The position numbers and the translations under genes are program-made. DNA of 64,000 nt from Algiphilus sp965216485 (lineage in GTDB: Bacteria > Pseudomonadota > Gammaproteobacteria > Nevskiales > Nevskiaceae): the NCBI RefSeq assembly GCF_965216485.1, contig NZ_OZ244162.1, positions 1,302,001 through 1,366,000 on the forward strand. The letters are read 5' to 3'. This document shows, piece by piece, positions 50,614 through 60,475 of this stretch (position 1 is its first letter; each line of letters opens with the position of its first letter). The notes under the pieces were generated by a model. It made no database searches and was not told the DNA's origin. It saw nothing but the letters and a program-made list of their open reading frames with translations.

Positions 50614-52010
50614 AGCACGGTCTCGCTGAAATCCATCAAGGCTTTGGCGGCGGGCGAATTCAGCCGCAGGCCGCTGTCCGTATCGTAAATACCCATGGAC
50701 CGCAGCCACTCAGCGAACTCGGGTGCCATCGCCTTGCCCAGCACGCGGCGCAGGTACAGCGCGTCGTGAAAGCTCGTGCTCTGGTAGCCCAGCATCACAT
50801 CGTCCGAGCCGGGCACGCCCATGATGAAATTCACGCCGGCAACGCCAAGGACCGTCATCAGGGTATCCATATCGTCCTGGTCGGCCTCGGCGTGGTTGGT
50901 GTAGCAGACATCCACGCCCATGGGCAGGCCCAGCAGCTTGCCGCAGAAATGGTCCTCCAACCCGGCGCGTGTGATCTGCTTGCCGTCATAGAGGTACTCG
51001 GGGCCGATGAAGCCCACCACACTGTTGACGAGTAGCGGCCGGAAGACCCGCGCCACCGCGTAGGCCCGCGCTTCGCAGGTTTGCTGATCGATGCCGTGAT
51101 GCGCGTCGGCCGACAGGGCGCTGCCCTGTCCGGTTTCGAAGTACATGACGTTGTCGCCGAGGGTGCCGCGCTTCAGCGACAGCGCCGCCTCGTGCGCCTC
51201 GCGCAGCAGGGCGAGGTCGATGCCGAAGCCGCGATTGGCGGCCTCCGTGCCGGCGATGGACTGAAACACCAAGTCCAGCGGTGCACCGGCCTCGATCGCC
51301 TCGATCTGCCGCGTCACATGGGTCAACACGCAGGATTGCGTGGGAATCTCGAAACGCGCAATCAGCGCGTCCAGCAGATGCCACAGCTGATGCAGCACCG
51401 CCGGGTCGTCACTGGCGGGATTGACGCCGATGCAGGCATCGCCGGCACCGTACATCAGGCCATCCAGCGTGCTGGCCAGGATGCCGCGCGCGCTGTCGGT
51501 GGGGTGATTCGGCTGCAGGCGCACCGCCAGCGAGTCCGCCAAGCCCAGCGTATTGCGAAAGCGCGTCACCACCTGGCACTTGCTGGCCACCAGAATCAGA
51601 TCCTGATGGCGCATCACCTTGCTGACCGCGGCCACCATTTCCGGCGTCAAACCGGGCGCCAGCGCCTGCAGCGTTGCCGTATCCACGGCATCCGACAACA
51701 GCCAGTCGCGGAACGCGCCCACGCTGAGGCCGCTGACCGGCGCAAAGGCGGTGCGGTCGTGCCCATCGATGATCAGCCGCGTGACCTCGTCGCTTTCATA
51801 GGGAATCAGCGGCGTTTCCAGAAAGGCGCTCAGCGGGATGTCCGCAAGCAATGTCTGGGCGGCCACGCGTTCTTCCATCGATGCCGCGGCAATGCCCGCT
51901 AGTGCATCGCCGGAGCGAGCCGGCGAGGCCTTGGCCATAAGCTCGCCCAGATCAGCGAACTGGTGCGTCCGTGCGGCAATGCGTTGGGTGTAGGGCATGG
52001 GCGGCGTCAC
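50610..52010 (-). CDS. eutB: Ethanolamine ammonia-lyase large subunit
   Basis: A 466-residue EutB, the cobalamin-radical subunit with a TIM barrel. Family segments: FLETPLIPYESDEVTRLI, VSKVMRHQDLILVASKCQVVTRFRNTLG, RLQPNHPTDS, DGLMYGAGDACIGVNPASD, QSCVLTHVT, MYFETGQGSALSADAHHGID, VGFIGPEYLYDGKQITRAGLEDHF, DVCYTNHAEADQDDMD. I start at GTG 52010, just after GAGG; ATG 51998 is also possible. There is no eutA, permease or microcompartment gene beside it, so this is the minimal soluble version. Confidence 0.95.
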   Translation of the reverse strand: MTPPMPYTQRIAARTHQFADLGELMAKASPARSGDALAGIAAASMEERVAAQTLLADIPLSAFLETPLIPYESDEVTRLIIDGHDRTAFAPVSGLSVGAFRDWLLSDAVDTATLQALAPGLTPEMVAAVSKVMRHQDLILVASKCQVVTRFRNTLGLADSLAVRLQPNHPTDSARGILASTLDGLMYGAGDACIGVNPASDDPAVLHQLWHLLDALIARFEIPTQSCVLTHVTRQIEAIEAGAPLDLVFQSIAGTEAANRGFGIDLALLREAHEAALSLKRGTLGDNVMYFETGQGSALSADAHHGIDQQTCEARAYAVARVFRPLLVNSVVGFIGPEYLYDGKQITRAGLEDHFCGKLLGLPMGVDVCYTNHAEADQDDMDTLMTVLGVAGVNFIMGVPGSDDVMLGYQSTSFHDALYLRRVLGKAMAPEFAEWLRSMGIYDTDSGLRLNSPAAKALMDFSETVL

Positions 52011-52119
52011 TCATCCTCAAGCAAATGCGCCAGCTGGCTGCGCCGGCGACAACAGCATCTCAGAAGGGGGCGTATGGCGCGAGCAGGTCGGCTGCAAAAG
52101 CGAGCGGACCCATGAAGCC

Positions 52120-53226
52120 TCACCGTCGGTCGATGAACTCCAGATACCCCTGCCCGGACACCGCGCGCCCCTGGCAACGGCCATCGAACAGGAACCAGCT
52201 CGCGTAGCCCGCGCCGAGTCCGTAGTGAAAATCGCCTTGCACCGTGCATTCCAGCGACAGCAACGACTCGCCGCTGTCAGTCTCGGCGTACCAGCGGAAG
52301 CGGTGGGGCAGGCGCATGCGGTAGCCGTCCGGTGTCTCGGCAGCTTCGGGCAGGAAGGCGTCCACCGTGAAACGGACGTTGCGCGTGTACACCGCGCCAT
52401 CGTCATCCAGGCTGCGCAGATAGGCGGCGCGCTGGATGGGCACGTCACCAGGGCCGAGCACACATACCAGCAGCAGCTGCGTGCGCGCATCGAGGTTGAT
52501 CACCTGATAGGTGAAGTAATTGATCGGAATCTTGGTCTTGGCCGGAAAGCTAGCCCCCGGCACGCTGTACCGGCCCACCCCGGCGGCATACTCGAAGGTG
52601 CACAGCCCGGAGACCGACTGCGATTCGCCAGCCTGCTCGATGACCCCGGAATAGCGGCTGAGCAAGCTCCAATGCGTGTACAGCCCCAGAACATCCGCGA
52701 AATGCGAGACACAGCGCGTGGCTTCAATGGAAAGCGTCACGCGCAGGTCGTCGGCATTCCGTTGCAGGGACCACTGCGGATACTGCCCCTCAATCAACAG
52801 ATCGTCGCCAAAGCGCAGCCGCGAGCTGTCCGCAGCGAAGTCGCATTCCTCGGCGATGCGGTAGGCGCGGAACGACCCCGGCGCCATGCTCGCCGTGGTC
52901 GACAACAGATAGGCCGTGTCCTGCGGCGTGGTTGTCACCGCAAAGTCGTTATCGAAGACCGTCGCGCCCGGCGTGCCCACGATCGACAGCACGTTGAACA
53001 CCCGATGCGGTGCGGGCAGGTCCGGAATCATCACGCCGTAATGCACCCAGCTGCGCCTGCGGCCTGCGGGTGGGGGCATGGGCGTGGTCGGGTCGAAGGG
53101 CCGGCCGTTGCGGCGGTGCGCCTTGTTGATGGCGTTGGGGGCGGCTTCGAGCAGGCGCATTGGCAATGACGTCGGCATGGCTTGTACGGCCTGGATCAGT
53201 GGGGAAGCCCGAGCTTGAATGGGCAT
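52120..53226 (-). CDS. DUF6670-like protein of unknown function
   Basis: A 368-residue protein. The segment HYGVMIPDLPAPHRVFNVLSIVGTPGATVFDND and the late FRWYAETDSGESLLSLECTVQGDFHYGLGAGY resemble the DUF6670 family as I remember it; this assignment is not certain. The pattern is beta-rich, like lipocalin-type or carotenoid 1,2-hydratase-like folds. I chose ATG 53226; longer in-frame starts add no similarity. It precedes eutB on the minus strand but has a 109-base gap, so co-transcription is unclear. Confidence 0.75.
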   Translation of the reverse strand: MPIQARASPLIQAVQAMPTSLPMRLLEAAPNAINKAHRRNGRPFDPTTPMPPPAGRRRSWVHYGVMIPDLPAPHRVFNVLSIVGTPGATVFDNDFAVTTTPQDTAYLLSTTASMAPGSFRAYRIAEECDFAADSSRLRFGDDLLIEGQYPQWSLQRNADDLRVTLSIEATRCVSHFADVLGLYTHWSLLSRYSGVIEQAGESQSVSGLCTFEYAAGVGRYSVPGASFPAKTKIPINYFTYQVINLDARTQLLLVCVLGPGDVPIQRAAYLRSLDDDGAVYTRNVRFTVDAFLPEAAETPDGYRMRLPHRFRWYAETDSGESLLSLECTVQGDFHYGLGAGYASWFLFDGRCQGRAVSGQGYLEFIDRR

Positions 53227-53386
53227 GTTGCCTGCTCGGGACGCCGAAGGAGTAGCGTACGGGTGTCCACTGCGTTCCGGAAGCGGACGTGCACCGTGCC
53301 AACGATGCACCACAGCCATTGCGTTGCCTGAACCATGGGAAAGTATGCACGCAGCAGGGTTTCATCGCGACAGCGCTGACGGCCGA

Positions 53387-55267
53387 TCAGCTTGTTTCAG
53401 CCGAATTCGCCTGATCTTCCTCGGACGATGCGCCCTCGCGCTGCGACTTGCCGTCGCCCGCATCCAACGGCCCCGAAACGTCTTGGTTTTCCGGCGCGAA
53501 GTACAGCACATGCCAGTCCGACTCGGGCTCGAATGGCATCTCGTCGGAATACAGCCGTGGACGGCCGTTGGGCGACACCGCGCCGAGAAGCAGCCAGTCA
53601 CTGCCGGCCTCGCCCAGCTTGCCGGTGGCCTCCTTCAAGGAAAAGGCCTCGGAAATGCGGGTTCGCTGGATCACCCAACCGTCGTCCAGGCGCTCCTCCA
53701 GCCACTGGTAGCTGCAATGCTCCGAGAAGGCCAGGTGACCGCGCTGGTCGACATCGAGCCGACGTGATTCCTTGCTCGCCTCCTCGTCGGTGGGTAGCTG
53801 GAACGTCCGGTGCCGACCGAACGTCGGCCCCAGCGCATTGCAGACCAAGGCGTTGTAGAAGTCGTTGGGCGTGGCACAGAGCAGCGTGCCCAGGTGGTGG
53901 GTTTCGAGCGTGTGCTCGGCGTGTTTTGAAAGGATCTCGCCGTAGTAGACGTCGATGCCCGCCATGCGCGCGGGCTGGAGGCGATGGTAGACACCGTCGA
54001 CCACCAGCACTTCAACATCCAGTGACTTGAGCGCCTTGGCAAACTCCAAGGACCAAGGGGAGGCACCCACTATCAGCACACCGTTGTTGTCCTTGGCGGC
54101 CAGCCCGAGCTTCCTTGCCAGTGCGCCCAAAGTCAAGCCGTGCAGCAGCACAGTGGCGATGATCATCGCAAACACCAGCGGCAACAGGATGCGGGCATCG
54201 CTGTAGCCGGCGGCGACCATGGCCGGGCCGAACAGGCCGGCGGTGGCGGCGGCGACAATGCCGCGCGGGGCAATCCAGGCCAGCAACAGCCGATCGGACT
54301 TCGCCATGCCGGCGCCAATGATCGCCAGGCCCACCGACAACGGGCGCACTACAAACAGGCCGATCAGGATGAACGCGGCCACACGCCAGTCGAGCAGCAG
54401 CAATTGGTCGAATTCAAGGCGCGCGGTGATCACCAGGAAAAGCACCGAGACCAGCACGATGGTGAGGTTCTCCTTGAACCGCTGCAGATCCTCGCGGCCT
54501 GCCAGCGGCATGTTGCCCAGCACCATGCCCATGATGGTCACGCTCAGCAGGCCGGCTTCGTGCTGTACCTGGTTGCTCAGCGTGAACACCACCAGCACCA
54601 CCACCATGAGCATGGGCGGCTTCAGATGTTCCGGCACGCCGCCGCGCTGGTACAGCTTGCCCAGCAACCAGCCGCCGACGCCGCCAAGCAGGATCGCCGT
54701 GACAATCGCGCTGCCCAGGCCGAGCAGCGTCTGGCTGAGGCCGTCGCCCTCAATGGTGAAGTACTGAAAGGTGAGCACGGCCAGCAATACGCCGATCGGG
54801 TCGTTGACGATGCCTTCCCACTTCAACAGCGAAGCCGACTGATCGTTGAGCCGGGCAAAACGCAGAATGGGCTGGATGACGGTCGGACCGGTGACGACCA
54901 GAATCGCGCCCAGCACGAAGGCAACCGGCCATTCCAGACCCACGACATAGTGCGCGGCAAGGGCACTCAATGCCCAGGTGATCGGCCCGCCCAAAAGCAC
55001 CAGCCGCCCCACGCCGCGGCCGGCCCGTTTCAGCTCGCCCAGCTTCAGGTCCATGCCGCCTTCGAACAGGATGATGGCCACACCCAGCCCGATGAGCTCG
55101 GTCAGCCGCTCGGGCGGCATCTCGAGCGAAAGCACACCCGTGATCGGGCCCAGCATCAGGCCGACCGCAATCAGAATCACGATGCCCGGCAACCTGAGAA
55201 GCCAAGCCACCCACTGGCTGCCCAGCCCGGCGGCCAGGATCATGAGAACGATGGTTGCCGCGTGCAT
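53387..55267 (-). CDS. CPA1-type Na+/H+ antiporter with C-terminal RCK-like domain
   Basis: A 626-residue protein. The N-terminal half has about 12-13 membrane helices with VAIILFEGGMDLKLGEL and the CPA1 ion-binding pair in GIVNDPIGVLLAV (Asn-Asp). From about residue 390 a Rossmann-type domain follows (GVLIVGASPWSLEFAKALKSLDVEVLVVD), resembling TrkA-N/RCK, which senses nucleotides, then a charged tail. It exchanges sodium or potassium for protons in the cytoplasmic membrane for pH or salt homeostasis. A single gene separated from its neighbours by over 100 bases on both sides. Confidence 0.9.
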   Translation of the reverse strand: MHAATIVLMILAAGLGSQWVAWLLRLPGIVILIAVGLMLGPITGVLSLEMPPERLTELIGLGVAIILFEGGMDLKLGELKRAGRGVGRLVLLGGPITWALSALAAHYVVGLEWPVAFVLGAILVVTGPTVIQPILRFARLNDQSASLLKWEGIVNDPIGVLLAVLTFQYFTIEGDGLSQTLLGLGSAIVTAILLGGVGGWLLGKLYQRGGVPEHLKPPMLMVVVLVVFTLSNQVQHEAGLLSVTIMGMVLGNMPLAGREDLQRFKENLTIVLVSVLFLVITARLEFDQLLLLDWRVAAFILIGLFVVRPLSVGLAIIGAGMAKSDRLLLAWIAPRGIVAAATAGLFGPAMVAAGYSDARILLPLVFAMIIATVLLHGLTLGALARKLGLAAKDNNGVLIVGASPWSLEFAKALKSLDVEVLVVDGVYHRLQPARMAGIDVYYGEILSKHAEHTLETHHLGTLLCATPNDFYNALVCNALGPTFGRHRTFQLPTDEEASKESRRLDVDQRGHLAFSEHCSYQWLEERLDDGWVIQRTRISEAFSLKEATGKLGEAGSDWLLLGAVSPNGRPRLYSDEMPFEPESDWHVLYFAPENQDVSGPLDAGDGKSQREGASSEEDQANSAETS

Positions 55268-55620
55268 GCTTATGGTCGAGTACCTGTTCCTGGAGTGCGC
55301 ATCATGCCTCCGTCGGAAATGTCGAGCTGCAAGGCGACGCGCTGGCCATGCATCCTCGCAGCGCGATGGCCTCGGTTAACGCGTGTGAAACACCTTGAGA
55401 ATGCGTGGCCCCTGCAACGCCGCCAAGCTCGTTGGTTTTATACCCACGGCGGTTTAGCCCGCATCACGAAGACTGCATTCTCAATACCCTTTCGAGATGC
55501 AGGGGCGTTGCGTCAGCCTTGGAAGTGTGCCTGCGATGTTTGCGTCTTTACTTCCGGGTTGCGCCGGAAGCGGACGTTTTGAGGCAGAGAGACAAGCCGT
55601 GGTCTGTCCCCTATTACGCG
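55268..55620. other. Intergenic stretch with 10-bp inverted repeat
   Basis: No gene is supported in these 353 bases. TTGAGAATGC (55395-55404) and GCATTCTCAA (55475-55484) form a perfect inverted repeat with a 70-base spacer. Nothing else stands out. Confidence 0.5.
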
Positions 55621-56256
55621 TCAGGCAACGTCAGCAACGGCCAGCGTCACACCCTGTTCACGCTTCACCGCGTCCTCGAGCGAGCGCTGTGCGATGCGCG
55701 CGTAGGATTTGGGAAGCAGCCTGCGCGCGATCCGGTTGACCGGTTTCTCCACGATGGCCGGCAGGCGCATGCCGAGCGGATTGGTTTCGGCGACACTGCT
55801 GTCGGAAATCACACGGGTGCCCATGATGTAGTCGAACCAGGGGCGCGTGACGCACCAGTTGGCATCCTGGCTGGCGTTCATGTGGTGGTCGTAATGCCAG
55901 GGAATCCGGTTCCGAGCATAGTCGGGGTCTAGATGACACTTGCTGTGCACCGACCAGTATTTCCAGGCCCCGTACCAGGTGCCCAGGGTAAAGAACGGTG
56001 CCATCGGTGCCACGACCGTGGTTGCGGCGGCCAGCCCGATCAGTGCGATCTTTTCGTTGAACATCTCCTGGTCCCGCCACATGGAATTGACATAGCCCTC
56101 GTCGTGGAACGCGTTCGTGCGCGCCCGCTTGTGATGGCGGATATGGGTAAAGAAAGGGCTGTTGCGGTGTTTGGCCGGATATTCGTGCAGCCAGGTCTTG
56201 TGGGCGTACCACTCGAAGGCGTTGGCGGCCAGCAAACCGATAGGGAAACCGATCAT
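55621..56256 (-). CDS. Fatty acid hydroxylase/sterol desaturase-superfamily-like membrane protein
   Basis: A 211-residue protein with His clusters expected of the di-iron hydroxylase/desaturase superfamily: HKTWLHE, HIRHHKRAR, HSKCH and WHYDHH, and hydrophobic segments before and between them. Shorter than most members, so the membrane topology may be reduced. I chose ATG 56256, 8 bases after GGAGA; an in-frame ATG 27 bases upstream is weaker. Divergent from an AraC-type regulator, with an 18-bp palindrome between the two. It probably hydroxylates a lipid or terpenoid. Confidence 0.8.
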   Translation of the reverse strand: MIGFPIGLLAANAFEWYAHKTWLHEYPAKHRNSPFFTHIRHHKRARTNAFHDEGYVNSMWRDQEMFNEKIALIGLAAATTVVAPMAPFFTLGTWYGAWKYWSVHSKCHLDPDYARNRIPWHYDHHMNASQDANWCVTRPWFDYIMGTRVISDSSVAETNPLGMRLPAIVEKPVNRIARRLLPKSYARIAQRSLEDAVKREQGVTLAVADVA

Positions 56257-56292
56257 CTGAATGTCTCCATCTGGTGATGACAAGGTGCCTAT

Positions 56293-56310
56293 GGTTATTG
56301 CGCAATAACC
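56293..56310. promoter_or_regulatory. Palindrome GGTTATTGCGCAATAACC, candidate AraC-type operator
   Basis: A perfect 18-bp palindrome lies between the divergent hydroxylase and AraC genes. GCAATTATTGA at 56332-56342 is a related half-site. It is probably the binding site of the adjacent regulator. Confidence 0.6.
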
Positions 56311-56366
56311 GCTTTGTCTTGATCATGGATCGCAATTATTGACATTCCGTGCCAAGGAGATCCTGC

Positions 56367-57365
56367 GTGACCGATGAGGTCTATGTCTGGGGCGGGCTGG
56401 GCAGGTTGCTCTGCGACTATCTTGATGAGCAGGCTCTGGATGCGCCTGAACTGCGCGCCGAGCTGCAAGCTTACGAAGCCAGCCAACGCCTGCCGATCAC
56501 GGCCTGGTGGGCCCTGCTTGAGGAGCTGGCCCGCGTGCAACCGCGACCGGCCCTGGGCTTGTGCATTGGCCGGCAGGTCAAGGTGCATCACCTTGGTGTA
56601 CTCGGTTATCTGGGCGCCTCCTGCGAGACCCTGGGGGAGGCCCTGCTGCGTTTCCAGCGTTTTCAGCCGCTGCTGCACAACCTCACTCCGAATCTTGTCG
56701 ACCAGAGAGGTGAGACCTTGCGGCTGAGTTGGGATCCGTCCTACGGTCAATCCACGCTGCTTTCCAACGAAGTACTGGTGTCGGGCCTGCTCAGTCTTTT
56801 GCGAAACCTGACCGGCCGGGCGACGCTTATCCCGGCCCTGGTGGAGTTTCCCGAGGCCGCGCCGGGAATGACCGATGTCTACGAGGAATTGCTGGGCTGC
56901 CCGGTTCGCTTTGAAGCACGAACACTATTTATCCACTTGCCGCTTGCGACGATGGCGTGGCCGATCAACAGCAGGGACCCACACCTGCAGGCCGTTCTGG
57001 AGCAACAGGCGGAGGCATTGCTGCAGGTGCTTCCACAGCCCGATGCCTTTCTGTCCGAATTGCAGCAGGTGATGCTGCGTTCGCTGCAGGAAGGTCAGCC
57101 GTCGATCAAGCAGGTGGCGGACACCATGGGCGTTCCGCAACGCACGCTCTATCGTCGCCTGGAGTCACGCGGCGTGACCTACAAGGTCTTGCTGAGCCAG
57201 ATGCGTTTCCAGTTGGCTCGACGTTACCTGGCCGATCGACGTCTTTCGTTGCCCGAGATCGCACTGATGCTGGGCTATTCCGAACAAAGCGCATTCAACC
57301 GCGCCTTCAAGTCCTGGTCCGGGCAAACACCTTTGCATTATCGGAGGCGTTTGCTGGTCGCGTAA
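56367..57365 (+). CDS. AraC-family regulator (OruR/ArgR-like N-terminal domain)
   Basis: A 332-residue regulator. The N-terminal two thirds match the Arabinose_bd_1/OruR-type sensor domain (FQRFQPLLHNLTPNLVDQRGE, LGLCIGRQVKVHHLGVLGYLG), and the C-terminal 100 residues are the double helix-turn-helix (IKQVADTMGVPQRTLYRRLESRGVTYKVLL, LARRYLADRRLSLPEIALMLGYSEQSAFNRAFKSWSG). I chose GTG 56367, 7 bases after AGGAG; GTG 56349 is weaker. Divergent from the hydroxylase gene, which it probably activates. Confidence 0.92.
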   Translation: MTDEVYVWGGLGRLLCDYLDEQALDAPELRAELQAYEASQRLPITAWWALLEELARVQPRPALGLCIGRQVKVHHLGVLGYLGASCETLGEALLRFQRFQPLLHNLTPNLVDQRGETLRLSWDPSYGQSTLLSNEVLVSGLLSLLRNLTGRATLIPALVEFPEAAPGMTDVYEELLGCPVRFEARTLFIHLPLATMAWPINSRDPHLQAVLEQQAEALLQVLPQPDAFLSELQQVMLRSLQEGQPSIKQVADTMGVPQRTLYRRLESRGVTYKVLLSQMRFQLARRYLADRRLSLPEIALMLGYSEQSAFNRAFKSWSGQTPLHYRRRLLVA

Positions 57366-58074
57366 CGCCGACGAGGTTAGCGGATTGAATGCCGCTTTAT
57401 CGCGGGCGCTTATTGTGAAGGAGGTGATCATCCGGGACCCGACAGCTCGAACGTCTTCGGTGGGTGTCTCTTCAGAAGGCGTCGTCTGAGCGCTCTCGTT
57501 TGGCGTGTCACTGGGGGGCGAGCTGGTACCGCAGCCCGCAAGCAGCATGGTGCTTGCGGCCCAGAACAGCGTGCGTGCGCGGCGCCGTACCTGCGCCTAA
57601 GGGGCTCGTGGCGTCATTGCCATCGCGCAGTCTTCCTTTATTACTGTCTCATCACACTAGCCGTGGGAACCCACGCGCGCAAGGGGATTCTTGTGCCGTG
57701 TGCAACGCCGTTTTGCATGGCTTCGCGCGCCGGTATCAAGCCGGCTTCGACAGACATTTCCAACCGCGGATCAACGCTGCACGTTATGGGTGAGCTCGCT
57801 TCGCGGAATCAGCCGGTACGCTTCTTCATGCTGGAGCTGTGTGGAGGTGGGTGCCGTTGTGGTTGCTTGCCCTGATCGGTTGCGTTTGCGGCGTCAAGGG
57901 CCGTTGGTGCGGCGCCGCGCATCTGCCCGCCTGCGCCAATGATCCCTGCCTCCGTACGCGACATCGCGCTGCCAGTGAGACTATGGCGGTCCGGCGCTGC
58001 CGCAAGAATGGATGGAGGGCGTCGTAGGGTGCATCTGTGAAACCTCAACCAAGGAAGGAGCGTTCGGTCCATCA
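57366..58074. other. 709-base intergenic stretch, no supported gene
   Basis: I see no convincing gene. A minus-strand open frame (57165-57548) begins with a lipobox-like MLLAGCG but lacks a usable start with a signal peptide and runs antisense into the AraC gene. No strong repeat or terminator was found. Confidence 0.6.
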
Positions 58075-59208
58075 ATGAATCACTCGATCGAACAGCGGCT
58101 GTTTGCCACGCGGCACGTGCTGGTTGATCGGCTGTTGGCGGGGTTGGTGCTGATTGCCTTGGTGGGCGTGCCAGCCTCACTCTCCCGGATTCACCTGACC
58201 GGATGGTTGCCGCTGTACGGGGTGCACATTGCGCTCGGCTTTTTTGTTGTCGCCCTGTTTCTTGTTCGTGCGCGGTTGTCTTGGCAGCTGAAAGCCGGCT
58301 TGATACTGGCCGTGTTCTGGTTTGTGGGGCTTGGCGGGCTCATCAATCTCGGGATCCTCGGCTTCGGTACGTGGTGGTTGGTGATGAGCGCGCTGGTGGT
58401 GGCGATCGTGTATTCGGTCCGGGCGGCGATGCTGGTGTTGGTCCCCATCCTGGTGGCGGTGGCGCTCACGGGCTGGGGCTTCGTCACGGGGGTACTGAGC
58501 CTGCCATTTGATGCCAACGCCTATCTCCGGGATGCCTCCACCTGGTCCACGATGGCGGTCGGCTTTGTGCTGTTGCCGGTTCTGGTCTTTCTTGCCGTCG
58601 CAGGCCAGAACCGCACCATCCTCGGTTTGCTGCGGGAGGTTGAGTTTCAGCGTACGGAAATCGAGCGTCTCGCCGTCCATGACGAATTGACTGGCGTTCC
58701 TCGCGCGAAGCTCGCCATGGAGCGTCTGGAGCACGCGCTCAGGCACATGGAGCGGGATGGCGGCCAGCTCGCGCTGCTTTTTATCGACCTCGATGCCTTT
58801 AAAGCCGTCAATGACAGCTATGGCCATGAAGCCGGTGACCTCGTGCTGATCGAAGTGGCGCAGCGCTTCAAGCAAAGCCTGCGTGAGAGAGACACGCTGG
58901 GTCGTAGTGGTGGCGACGAGTTCATTGTGATTCTGGAGGGGGTTTCCGGTGCCCAGGAGGCATTGAAGATCGCCGAAACACTGATTCAGGTGATTCGCCA
59001 ACCTGTGGTGACGGTGTATGGAACATTCCATGTTGGCGCCAGCATCGGCGTGGCATTGTCGCCACAGCAGGCTAAGGAGCCCAACGAACTGGTCCAGCTG
59101 GCGGACACCGCCATGTACCGCGCAAAGCGGGCGGGAAAGGACCACGCCTTGCTTGCAGAGCCGGAGGCGCTGGCGGTCCCGACTGCCCGCAAGGCATCGC
59201 GCGGATGA
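58075..59208 (+). CDS. Membrane-anchored diguanylate cyclase (GGDEF)
   Basis: A 377-residue protein with about six membrane helices in the first 190 residues, then a GGDEF domain. The active-site motif is intact as SGGDEF (GGDEF 279-283), preceded by DLDAFKAVNDSYGHEAGD, and the inhibitory site RxxD (RERD) lies exactly five residues before it. It makes cyclic-di-GMP in response to a membrane signal. The start ATG 58075 is preceded by a distant GGAAGGAG; an upstream ATG at 58012 is possible. The sensor part is not a family I recognise. Confidence 0.92.
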   Translation: MNHSIEQRLFATRHVLVDRLLAGLVLIALVGVPASLSRIHLTGWLPLYGVHIALGFFVVALFLVRARLSWQLKAGLILAVFWFVGLGGLINLGILGFGTWWLVMSALVVAIVYSVRAAMLVLVPILVAVALTGWGFVTGVLSLPFDANAYLRDASTWSTMAVGFVLLPVLVFLAVAGQNRTILGLLREVEFQRTEIERLAVHDELTGVPRAKLAMERLEHALRHMERDGGQLALLFIDLDAFKAVNDSYGHEAGDLVLIEVAQRFKQSLRERDTLGRSGGDEFIVILEGVSGAQEALKIAETLIQVIRQPVVTVYGTFHVGASIGVALSPQQAKEPNELVQLADTAMYRAKRAGKDHALLAEPEALAVPTARKASRG

Positions 59209-59455
59209 AGCGCGACTGATGGATCGCATGCAGCGCGGCCGTCGGGGGTGACCGCTACAGCGGCCTTCTTCATGCGGAGACCTTTGGACCGCCACGGCAT
59301 CGGCGCAGGCGCTCGTGCCCGCATGCAGGCGAGGCGTGAATCCAGCGCTGAATGTCACGAAATGTTCCCTTTCTGTCGCCGTCGCACCTAGTACGGCCGG
59401 GGGGCGCTCCGTAGCATGCAGATCATGCTTTGAGCTTTGGGATGAGGAGGAACGC

Positions 59456-60340
59456 ATGGCACGGGCACACCGCCGCAAGCAGCACAAGGAACCGATCGTG
59501 GTCCGCGAGAACCTGGATTTCGGTCTGGATGGTGATGACATTCCGCGCTACTGGCTGGCCAACAATCCGTACAAGACGCGCATGTTCGACGCGGTGCAGG
59601 CCACCTTTCCCGATGGTGAGCGCTACTTCATCAAGGCCGTGCGCGCCTTCCGTGACCGCATCACAGACCCGGCACTGCAGGCGGAGGTCACTGATTTCAT
59701 CCGCCAGGAAGGCCAGCACGGCATGGTGCATACCCGATACAACGAGCGCCTGAAGCGCCAGGGCATTGCGATCGAAGCCTTCACCAAGCACACCCGGCAG
59801 ATCGAGGAAACGCGCATGCGGCGCTACTCGCCGGAATACAACCTGGCGCTGACCGCCTCGCTGGAGCACTTCACGGCCATGATGGCGGATCTGTTCTTCG
59901 CCGAAAAATCCATGCTGGCGGGTGCCGATGAGCGCGTTCGCGCCATGTTTGCCTGGCACGCCATCGAGGAAATGGAGCACAAGGCCGTGGCCTTCGATGT
60001 CATGAAGCAGGTCGCCAAGGTGGGCTACTTCAAGCGCTGCGCGGCGATGACGCACGCCACCTTCAGCTTCACCTTGTACACGCTGATTTCGCCGTGGTTC
60101 ATGCTGCGCATGGACGGCTACAGCCCGCGCGAAGCGCTGGCAATCTACACGCAGCACATGCCCTGGGCGCTCGGCAAGGTGCTGGGGCGACTGCTGCCGA
60201 TGATTGCCCGCTACTACCGGCCCGGCTTCCATCCCAATGACATTCCCACTGTCCACAACTACATGGACTGGGTGGAGAGTTACCAGCGTGGTGCGAACCC
60301 CATTGCGGCCGGGGAGGCGATGTACGGGGCGGCGGCGTAG
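59456..60340 (+). CDS. PF10118-type predicted metal-dependent hydrolase
   Basis: A 294-residue protein with the conserved His/Glu pattern of this family: RAFRDRITDPALQAEVTDFIRQEGQHGMVHTRYN, then TASLEHFTAMMADLFF and WHAIEEMEHKAVAFDVM. The clustered E-x-x-H residues suggest a ferritin-like di-iron or di-metal centre, despite the hydrolase label. Start ATG 59456 lies behind GAGGAGGAACGC. Neighbours are a diguanylate cyclase and the PaaX-like regulator; these genes do not reveal the substrate. Such proteins are common in lipid-rich and steroid-degrading bacteria. Confidence 0.86.
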   Translation: MARAHRRKQHKEPIVVRENLDFGLDGDDIPRYWLANNPYKTRMFDAVQATFPDGERYFIKAVRAFRDRITDPALQAEVTDFIRQEGQHGMVHTRYNERLKRQGIAIEAFTKHTRQIEETRMRRYSPEYNLALTASLEHFTAMMADLFFAEKSMLAGADERVRAMFAWHAIEEMEHKAVAFDVMKQVAKVGYFKRCAAMTHATFSFTLYTLISPWFMLRMDGYSPREALAIYTQHMPWALGKVLGRLLPMIARYYRPGFHPNDIPTVHNYMDWVESYQRGANPIAAGEAMYGAAA

Positions 60341-60475
60341 CAAGCAGCGACCACCTCGTAGAGCAAGCACCGTCCATCAGTTGGCTGCAAACGTGTTTAA
60401 TGCAGCACGGTGTAGCGGGTTGTAGGGCGCTCGCGGCTGACACGGCGCAATCTCGAGTGCTTTTCTCCACGGCAA

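Noticed and set aside
57165..57548. Minus-strand frame starting MLLAGCG, lipoprotein-like
   Set aside because: A lipobox-like start is visible, but there is no proper signal peptide start codon, an in-frame stop lies just upstream, and the end is antisense to the AraC gene. It could be a decayed lipoprotein gene.
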